Shown piece after piece: positions 1-4,779 of a stretch of DNA of 6,578 bases. Location of the stretch: positions 1-6,578 of the forward strand of contig SLOR01000140.1 of assembly GCA_007132395.1 (NCBI GenBank), read 5' to 3'. The notes beneath the pieces are model-generated. The model was not told where the DNA came from, searched no databases, and saw only the letters and a list, made by a program, of their open reading frames with translations. How positions within the stretch are numbered: the stretch's first letter is position 1; each line of letters opens with the position of its first letter. The position numbers and the translations under genes were made by a program. This DNA is from Bacteroidales bacterium. GTDB taxonomy: Bacteria; Bacteroidota; Bacteroidia; Bacteroidales; UBA7960.

Positions 1-86
1 CCAAGGAGAATACGACGAATTAGCTGCATGATTTCCTTTTGCGGTTCCGGTGCGTTTTCGATATAAGCGGTTACTTCGGGGTTCAT
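1..86 (-). CDS. DUF1801-type protein, N-terminal fragment cut by window edge
   Basis: The reverse strand opens with an ATG at base 86 and stays open to the window edge, giving 28 residues that begin MNPEVTAYIENAPEPQKEIM and continue with QLIRRILL. The pattern of a short lead, 'Y-I-x-x-x-P-E-x-Q-K/R-x-I' and then a hydrophobic/basic helix is what I know from the start of DUF1801 (YdhG-like) proteins, small cytosolic proteins of poorly defined role. The gene is truncated by the window, so its length, C-terminus and integrity are unknown. It diverges from the substrate-binding lipoprotein gene across 114 bases. A TAnnTTTG match lies 31 bases upstream of its ATG. The fragment is too short for certainty; another small helical protein is possible. 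Confidence 0.55.
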   Translation of the reverse strand, partial: MNPEVTAYIENAPEPQKEIMQLIRRILL

Positions 87-117
87 AGGGTTTTGGTTTG
101 GTAAAGACTGCTGAAGG

Positions 118-125
118 CAAATGTA
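118..125 (-). promoter_or_regulatory. Candidate Bacteroidota -7 promoter element (TAcaTTTG) for the DUF1801-type gene
   Basis: Read on the minus strand the octamer is TACATTTG, an exact match to the Bacteroidota housekeeping -7 consensus TAnnTTTG. It ends 31 bases before the ATG at base 86, a sensible leader length. I see no good TTG-type -33 element at about 19-20 bases upstream, so the call rests on the -7 box alone. Confidence 0.35.
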
Positions 126-142
126 ATGAAAACTTCCAGAAT

Positions 143-174
143 TTTGTAATTTCACAGGCCGTAACTGCGGTTTG
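143..174 (+). promoter_or_regulatory. Weak candidate promoter for the substrate-binding lipoprotein gene
   Basis: A TTTG at 143-146 and a second TTTG at 171-174 have the spacing expected of the -33 and -7 boxes of a Bacteroidota promoter (20 bases between the first TTTG and the octamer at 167-174). The TA of the -7 box is replaced by GC (GCGGTTTG), so this is at best a weak match. It would give a leader of about 20-25 bases before the ATG at 201. Confidence 0.22.
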
Positions 175-200
175 ATAACCGCTCATAAAGCAGCAACAAT

Positions 201-1835
201 ATGGTCCGTTTTTTTTCTTTCAGCCTGATTATCCTTTTCTTTTCCATACTTTCCTCGTGCAAAAGCTCTTTTGAGGACCTTTCGCACCTTAGCGTATTCC
301 GTTATAACGAAGATGGTAATATCACCTCTCTGGATCCCATCTATGCCCGTAATCAGGCCAATATCTGGGCCACTTCACAAATTTTCAACAGCCTGGTACA
401 GCTGGATACTGCCCTCAACGTGGTGCCTGATATAGCACACTCCTGGCAGATTTCCGAAGACGGTTTGTTATACACTTTTTTCCTGCGCGACGATGTGTAT
501 TTTCACGATAGTGAAGTATTTGCGCAGGGAAAAGGCAGAAGGGTAGTGGCTGAAGATTTTGCTTACTCCCTCTCGCGGCTTACGGATCCTTCGCTCAGCT
601 CTCCGGGTAACTGGGTAATGAATGCGGTACAAAGAAGACCCGATGGCTCTCTGTGGGTTGAAGCCGTAGAAGATACAATACTTGAAATCCGACTTAGCGA
701 GCCCTTTCCTCCCATGCTGGGCCTGTTGTGTATGCAGTATTGTTCGGCAGTGCCGCGCGAGGCAGTGGAAAAATACGGGCAGGATTTTCGCAAAAAACCC
801 GTAGGCACAGGTCCCTTTTACTTTAAATACTGGAAAGAAGGTACCCGGCTCGTATTGCGGAAAAATCCGGATTATTTTGAGTTTTATAAGGGGGAAAGGC
901 TCCCTTTCCTGGATGCCATTTCCATCAGTTTCATCATTGACCGGCAAACGGCCTTCCTGGAGTTCATCAAGGGCAACCTGGATATTCTTACCCGCGTGGA
1001 TGCCAGTTATAAAGACGAGCTGCTTACTCCTGCAGGAGAGATACAACAAAAGCATCAGGAACACTTTTACAAACGTACCGGTTCTTTTCTTAATACGGAA
1101 TACCTGGGTTTTTTTATGGGAGAGGGCACTGCCATGAACGAATTGCAGCAGCGCAAGGTAAGGCAGGCCATCAACTTTGGTTTCGACCGTTCACGTATGT
1201 TGCAATACCTGCGCAACAACATCGGTACCCCTGCCTATGCCGGCTTTGTGCCGGTGGGTATGCCCGGTTTTTATGAAAACAAGGGCGGCTTTTCTTTCAA
1301 CCCCGATAAGGCACGGCGGCTGCTGGCTGAGGCTGGTTTTCCGGGAGGAGAGGGACTGCCTGCTATCGAGCTGGCCACTACCTCCCAATACATGGACATC
1401 AGCCAGTATATTCAGCACGAACTGGCCCGGCTGGGGATACGTATGCAGATTAATGTGATGCCTCCGGCCACCCTGCGCGAAATGATGGCAAAAGGTGAGG
1501 CACCATTTTTCCGGGGATCATGGATTGCCGATTATCCCGATGCGGAAAATTATCTCGCCCTGTTTTACACGCCCAATCATTCTCCGGCAGGACCCAATTA
1601 CACACATTTTTCCAACGCTCACTTTGATGAACTGTACGAAAGAGCCCGCCTGGAAGTAGTGGATTCTGTGCGCTTTGCCCTGTATAGGCAAATGGACAGC
1701 ATCGTAATTGTCGAAGCACCGGTTATCCCGCTATATTACGACCAGTCCATGCGGTTTCTACCCCATTATGTGAAAGGTTTGCAGACCAATCCTCTCAACC
1801 ATATGCTGCTGAAAAAAGTAAGGATTGAGCAGTAG
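201..1835 (+). CDS. ABC transporter substrate-binding lipoprotein, family 5 (oligopeptide/dipeptide type)
   Basis: This 544-residue protein should bind peptides or related solutes outside the inner membrane and deliver them to an ABC permease. Residues 1-20 form a lipoprotein signal peptide with lipobox LSSC (Cys20 lipidated). Family SBP_bac_5 hallmarks follow in order: VAEDFAYSLSRL (116-127), PVGTGPFYF (200-208), RKVRQAINFGFDR (318-330), PDKARRLLAEAGF (368-380) and WIADYPDAENYL (441-452). Asp444 lines up by eye with OppA Asp419, which holds the peptide alpha-amine, favouring a peptide ligand. Length is normal for the family. The residues after Cys20 (KSSFED) lack an acidic run directly next to the Cys, so surface export is not obvious. 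No permease or ATPase gene adjoins it; it appears monocistronic, ending 6 bases from the converging hydrolase gene. No Shine-Dalgarno precedes the ATG. The exact ligand is unknown. Confidence 0.92.
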   Translation: MVRFFSFSLIILFFSILSSCKSSFEDLSHLSVFRYNEDGNITSLDPIYARNQANIWATSQIFNSLVQLDTALNVVPDIAHSWQISEDGLLYTFFLRDDVYFHDSEVFAQGKGRRVVAEDFAYSLSRLTDPSLSSPGNWVMNAVQRRPDGSLWVEAVEDTILEIRLSEPFPPMLGLLCMQYCSAVPREAVEKYGQDFRKKPVGTGPFYFKYWKEGTRLVLRKNPDYFEFYKGERLPFLDAISISFIIDRQTAFLEFIKGNLDILTRVDASYKDELLTPAGEIQQKHQEHFYKRTGSFLNTEYLGFFMGEGTAMNELQQRKVRQAINFGFDRSRMLQYLRNNIGTPAYAGFVPVGMPGFYENKGGFSFNPDKARRLLAEAGFPGGEGLPAIELATTSQYMDISQYIQHELARLGIRMQINVMPPATLREMMAKGEAPFFRGSWIADYPDAENYLALFYTPNHSPAGPNYTHFSNAHFDELYERARLEVVDSVRFALYRQMDSIVIVEAPVIPLYYDQSMRFLPHYVKGLQTNPLNHMLLKKVRIEQ

Positions 1836-1841
1836 AAAAGG

Positions 1842-2609
1842 CTATATCTCTATGATTAGGCCATCATAGGCCAGCTCTATGCCTTCAGGTAATTCTTTGT
1901 TTACATCATGATGAAATCCCATCTGGTGGCTGATATGGGTAAGATAACCCCGCTGAGGCTTAAGATACTGTAGTAGCTCCACGGCCTCCTGAAGGTGAAA
2001 GTGGGAGTGATGTTTTTCTTTTCTTAAAGCATTGATTATTATCACTTTGGAGTCTTTCATCTTTTCTAATTCTTCAGGTGCGATTTGGTTGGCATCCGTA
2101 AGATAGGAGAAGTCGCCGATACGAAAACCAAATACGGGCATAGTGGCATGCATGGCATCGATGGGGATGATGGTATCATTATTATAACCGAAAGGATGAT
2201 TCGTGATAGGATGCAGGTTGATTTGCGGCACACCGGGGTACTTCTCTTCTTCAAAGGCATAGTCGAAGTCTTTCTGCAACACATCCAGTACACTTTGGCG
2301 TGCAAATACCTCCATGGGTTTTTTCAATATCCAGTTGAATGCCCTTACATCGTCAAGACCTCCCGTGTGATCTTTGTGGTTGTGGGTGATAAGGAGCGCG
2401 TCAACACGGTTTACCTTTTCACGAAGCATCTGCTGGCGAAAATCAGGACCTGCATCGATTACAAAAGTATTATGAGAGGTTTCTACCATTACCGAGGTGC
2501 GCAGCCTTTTATCGGCTGCATCTTCACTCTGGCACACCGGGCAGGAGCAGGCCACCACCGGAATTCCCTGGGATGTTCCTGTCCCCAGCACTCGTATTCT
2601 CATTTTCAT
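1842..2609 (-). CDS. PhnP-like metallo-beta-lactamase-fold hydrolase (probable phosphodiesterase)
   Basis: This 255-residue cytosolic enzyme has the full metal site of the metallo-beta-lactamase fold: HNHKDH (His76, His78, Asp80, His81), His154 (DAMHA), Asp172 (YLTDAN) and His225 (LTHISH). The N-terminal GTSQG turn and a Cys triplet CSCPVC (Cys21, Cys23, Cys26) match PhnP, where these cysteines plus a histidine of the C-terminal TH..SH segment (here His228) hold a structural zinc. The length also matches PhnP. In E. coli PhnP is a phosphoribosyl 1,2-cyclic phosphate phosphodiesterase of phosphonate breakdown. No phn gene is nearby, so the fold and cyclic or phosphodiester hydrolysis are well supported but that substrate is not. 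It is transcribed alone, divergent from the flavin reductase gene and convergent with the lipoprotein gene. A second in-frame ATG two codons downstream (Met3) is an equally possible start. Confidence 0.88.
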   Translation of the reverse strand: MKMRIRVLGTGTSQGIPVVACSCPVCQSEDAADKRLRTSVMVETSHNTFVIDAGPDFRQQMLREKVNRVDALLITHNHKDHTGGLDDVRAFNWILKKPMEVFARQSVLDVLQKDFDYAFEEEKYPGVPQINLHPITNHPFGYNNDTIIPIDAMHATMPVFGFRIGDFSYLTDANQIAPEELEKMKDSKVIIINALRKEKHHSHFHLQEAVELLQYLKPQRGYLTHISHQMGFHHDVNKELPEGIELAYDGLIIEI

Positions 2610-2641
2610 GAATTTACACTTACTGTTAAAAAATTAACGTT

Positions 2642-2655
2642 TTTGTGAGCACAAA
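2642..2655. promoter_or_regulatory. 14-base palindrome TTTGTG-AG-CACAAA, possible operator
   Basis: Two perfect 6-base inverted arms (TTTGTG at 2642-2647, CACAAA at 2650-2655) flank a 2-base centre. The right arm overlaps the TTTG of the minus-strand -7 box at 2652-2659, a position where a bound dimeric regulator would block the hydrolase promoter. No regulator gene lies in the window. The palindrome is short enough to arise by chance, so operator function is an inference. Confidence 0.35.
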
Positions 2656-2659
2656 GGTA
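2652..2659 (-). promoter_or_regulatory. Candidate -7 promoter element (TAccTTTG) of the PhnP-like hydrolase gene
   Basis: On the minus strand this reads TACCTTTG, an exact TAnnTTTG match. It ends 42 bases upstream of the ATG at 2609, which fits a short leader. The -33 position has no clear TTG. Its overlap with the 14-base palindrome makes it a plausible regulated promoter. Confidence 0.45.
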
Positions 2660-2736
2660 AGCCATTCTCACGATGTATGCAGAAAATTGGCTACATTCGC
2701 ATCGGGAAAATATGACATTCTACAACAATCTACTTT

Positions 2737-3249
2737 ATGGAAAAATTCAACAGACTGGATCCTTATACCCTTAACGAAAGTATCTTCCGGCTCATTGGAA
2801 AAGACTGGATGCTTGTAAGTGCCGGAACCCCTGAAAATTTCAATATGATGACAGCTTCCTGGGGAACCTGCGGGATTTTGTGGAACAAACCCATTGCCAT
2901 TGCCTTTATCAGGCCTCAAAGGTACACCTACGAATTCGTGGAGAAGCATGAAGTGTTTACACTGAGTTTTTTTGATGAATCCTTTCGGAAAACCCTGAAT
3001 GTGCTGGGTACAAAATCAGGAAGGGAGATGGATAAAATGAACATGGAGGGCCTTACTCCCCTGGCAACTCCCTCGGGGTCGGTAGGCTTTAAGGAGGCCC
3101 GTATTACGCTGGAATGCCGCAAATTATACTTTGATGACATAAAGCCCGAGTTGTTTTTAGATGAAAAAATTCACTCCATGTATCCCTCAAAGGATTATCA
3201 CAGGTTTTATATCGGTGAAATTATGGAGGTAATGGGCAATTTTCATTAA
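2737..3249 (+). CDS. Flavin reductase-family (FMN-binding split-barrel) protein
   Basis: This 170-residue protein has the layout of the flavin reductase-like domain, which binds FMN and, in characterised members, uses NAD(P)H to reduce flavin for partner enzymes. Visible family features are an N-terminal strand 'WMLVSAGTPENFNMMTAS' (24-41), the 'WG.CG..WNKPIAIAFIRPQRYTYEFV' flavin-contact region (42-68), the strand 'FTLSFF' (74-79), GTKSGREMDK (91-100) and a closing segment 'YHRFYIGEIMEV' (154-165). There is no signal peptide or membrane segment, so it should be cytosolic. Length is typical of the short stand-alone form. It lies 127 bases from the divergent hydrolase gene and 73 bases before the DUF6913-type gene. 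No partner monooxygenase is visible, so whether it acts as a reductase or simply as an FMN-binding redox protein is open. Confidence 0.85.
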   Translation: MEKFNRLDPYTLNESIFRLIGKDWMLVSAGTPENFNMMTASWGTCGILWNKPIAIAFIRPQRYTYEFVEKHEVFTLSFFDESFRKTLNVLGTKSGREMDKMNMEGLTPLATPSGSVGFKEARITLECRKLYFDDIKPELFLDEKIHSMYPSKDYHRFYIGEIMEVMGNFH

Positions 3250-3254
3250 ATTTG
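3247..3254 (+). promoter_or_regulatory. Candidate -7 promoter element (TAaaTTTG) for the DUF6913-type gene and dapA
   Basis: TAAATTTG is an exact TAnnTTTG match whose first three bases are the stop codon of the flavin reductase gene. It lies 68 bases before the ATG at 3323 and could start a transcript carrying the DUF6913-type gene and dapA. No convincing -33 TTG is seen, so read-through from the upstream gene is the alternative. Confidence 0.3.
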
Positions 3255-3322
3255 AAAACTCACACGCAATTGCGGATTTAACAAAACCACCGGTACACAC
3301 CACTAAAAACAGATTATTGCAC

Positions 3323-3877
3323 ATGTTCAAAAACATCAGGGAGGGTATCAGGCACTGGTTCCTGAAAAATGCACTGAAAAACCTTAAAAGAAAGAAAAGG
3401 ATTTTTTCCTATAAAGATGCACTTCGTTTTGGTATCCTTTACGATGCTTCAACGGAAGAAAATTACAGGCAGATAACCTTGCTGGTAAAGGAATTGCAGC
3501 AGGATCAGAAAAAGGTAAAGACCCTGGGCTTCGTGGCACAGAAAAAAATGCCCGACTACTGCTTTCCCAAGCTTACCTTCGAGTTCTGCAACACAGGCTA
3601 TTTTGGATGGAACCAGCAACCGGTTGCTCCCAACGTAAAGGAATTTATCGCAGCAGATTACGATGTTATTATTGACCTTACACCTTCTGTGGTGTTTCAT
3701 GCAAAGTTCCTGACTTCGCTCTCCAATGTACCTTTTAAAGTTGGCCGATACCATGAAAAGTACGTTGACCTGTACGACCTAATGATACAAATAGACGACA
3801 ACAGCTCACTGGAAGATGCTGCAAAACATACTATGTATTACCTAAAAATGCTTAATAATGACCGCTCAGACGATTAA
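3323..3877 (+). CDS. DUF6913-type conserved protein of unknown function, upstream of dapA
   Basis: This 184-residue protein resembles the Bacteroidota-specific DUF6913 family; the family has no known function. Residues 1-30 are strongly basic and helical (WFLKNALKNLKRKKR), possibly contacting nucleic acid or a membrane surface, though no transmembrane segment is present. The rest looks alpha/beta: strand FGILYDAS (36-43), a charged helix to about 63, strand VKTLGFV (65-71), strand YDVIIDLTP (113-121), and a C-terminal helix ending YYLKMLNND. ATG at 3323 is chosen over an in-frame TTG at 3317, which would add only two residues. Its last 20 bases overlap the start of dapA in another frame, which suggests co-transcription and translational coupling. 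A role linked to lysine/diaminopimelate synthesis is a context-based guess. The family call is from memory of its sequence pattern. Confidence 0.75.
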   Translation: MFKNIREGIRHWFLKNALKNLKRKKRIFSYKDALRFGILYDASTEENYRQITLLVKELQQDQKKVKTLGFVAQKKMPDYCFPKLTFEFCNTGYFGWNQQPVAPNVKEFIAADYDVIIDLTPSVVFHAKFLTSLSNVPFKVGRYHEKYVDLYDLMIQIDDNSSLEDAAKHTMYYLKMLNNDRSDD

Positions 3878-4754
3878 CCGATTCAAGGGAACCGGGGTTG
3901 CCATCGTAACTCCTTTTCACAGGGAAGGAAGTATTGATTTTAAATCATTAGAAAAACTTATTGAATACCAGATACAAGGCGGTGTGGACTATATCGTTTT
4001 TATGGGCACTACCGGCGAATCTGTTACACTTAATGCGGACGAGAAAAACGCTGTATTAAATAGCGGACTGGAGTTTGTCAACGAGCGGGTACCTGTGGTT
4101 ATCGGTATTGGAGGCAACAATACACGGCAGGTGCTTGCCGATATTAAGAATACAGAGTTCAACGGCATTGCTGCGATTCTGTCTGTAAGTCCCTACTATA
4201 ATAAACCCCAGCCCAAAGGGATTTTTAACCACTATAAAGCGGTTGCGGGCGATAGCCCTGTGCCTGTTATTATGTACAATGTACCAGGACGTACCGGCTC
4301 TAATATTGATGCCGAGACCACTCTGCGCATTGCCCACGAGATTCCCAATGTGATTGCCGTGAAAGAAGCTTCCGGCGATTTGGCCCAGTGCTCGCGCATT
4401 ATCAAAGGTAAACCTGAGGGTTTCCTGGTAATTTCAGGAGAAGATGCCCTTACGCTTCCCTTTATGGCCATTGGAGGTGATGGCGTAATCTCTGTGATTG
4501 CCAATGCTTTTCCTGCCGAATTTTCGCAAATGGTGCGCCACTGCTTATCCAATAATTACAAGAGTGCACGTGAAATTCATTTTAAGTTATTCGATATCAT
4601 AGAAGCCATATACGCAGACGGTAGCCCTTCAGGAGTTAAAGCATTGCTTGAAATGAAAGGCCTGGCCAAAAACAATCTCAGGTTACCTCTTGTTAAAATA
4701 AACAAAGGATTGTTTAACCATCTGTCAGCACTCAACGAGGCTTTCAACGCATAG
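3858..4754 (+). CDS. dapA: 4-hydroxy-tetrahydrodipicolinate synthase (dihydrodipicolinate synthase)
   Basis: DapA condenses pyruvate with aspartate semialdehyde in the cytosol, the first committed step to diaminopimelate and lysine. The 298-residue protein is a full-length TIM-barrel enzyme of the usual size. Seen directly: Schiff-base Lys169 in VKEASGD, the proton-relay residues Thr51 (GTTGES), Tyr114 (SPYYNKP) and Tyr140 (MYNVPGRTG), and substrate-binding Arg145. These correspond to E. coli Lys161, Thr44, Tyr107, Tyr133 and Arg138. The lysine-feedback pocket differs from E. coli: His53, His56 and Glu84 are replaced by Ala60, Lys63 and Gln91. The ATG lies inside the end of the DUF6913-type gene (20-base overlap) with no Shine-Dalgarno, implying coupled translation. 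No lysine riboswitch or other dap gene is in the window. N-acetylneuraminate lyase-type relatives share the fold, but the motifs fit DapA. Confidence 0.96.
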   Translation: MTAQTINRFKGTGVAIVTPFHREGSIDFKSLEKLIEYQIQGGVDYIVFMGTTGESVTLNADEKNAVLNSGLEFVNERVPVVIGIGGNNTRQVLADIKNTEFNGIAAILSVSPYYNKPQPKGIFNHYKAVAGDSPVPVIMYNVPGRTGSNIDAETTLRIAHEIPNVIAVKEASGDLAQCSRIIKGKPEGFLVISGEDALTLPFMAIGGDGVISVIANAFPAEFSQMVRHCLSNNYKSAREIHFKLFDIIEAIYADGSPSGVKALLEMKGLAKNNLRLPLVKINKGLFNHLSALNEAFNA

Positions 4755-4779
4755 TTTTAGCTGACCTGAATATTCGCCT

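Larger units (their letters stand above)
2610..2736. promoter_or_regulatory. Divergent promoter region between hydrolase and flavin reductase genes
   Basis: These 127 non-coding bases separate two outward-facing genes and must hold both promoters. A perfect minus-strand TAnnTTTG box and a 14-base palindrome lie near its left half, listed separately. For the plus-strand gene the best -7 candidate is TACATTCG (2692-2699), one base off consensus, with no visible -33 box. No Shine-Dalgarno precedes either ATG. Confidence 0.6.

Noticed and set aside
468..1064. Open minus-strand frame of 198 codons inside the lipoprotein gene
   Set aside because: It is wholly antisense to a well-supported family 5 binding protein, and its translation shows no family pattern. 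It is a frame shadow.
1850..1869. Stem-loop CTATGAT-taggcc-ATCATAG as an intrinsic terminator
   Set aside because: The stem is short and AT-rich, lies in the hydrolase coding region, and has only a weak T stretch 10 bases after it on the minus strand and none on the plus strand.
2625..2638. Small inverted repeat GTTAA-AAAA-TTAAC in the hydrolase leader
   Set aside because: Five AT-rich base pairs around an A-run are expected by chance in this AT-rich leader and would not form a stable hairpin.
2085..2648. Open plus-strand frame of 187 codons across the hydrolase gene
   Set aside because: It is antisense to the metal-site motifs of the hydrolase and crosses that gene's promoter. Its translation has no recognisable domain.
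2610..2736. Hydrolase and flavin reductase as parts of one flavodiiron-like redox system
   Set aside because: The hydrolase is PhnP-like with a Cys-triplet zinc site and no flavodoxin domain. A divergent arrangement alone does not show shared function.
3317..3322. TTG start two codons upstream of the DUF6913-type gene ATG
   Set aside because: It would add only Met-His. The ATG at 3323 gives a natural MFKNIR start, and no ribosome-binding evidence favours TTG.
4755..4779. TAGTTTTA near the dapA stop as a promoter for the carboxypeptidase gene
   Set aside because: It misses the final G of TAnnTTTG and lacks a -33 box at the right distance. Read-through from dapA or an unseen promoter is as likely.
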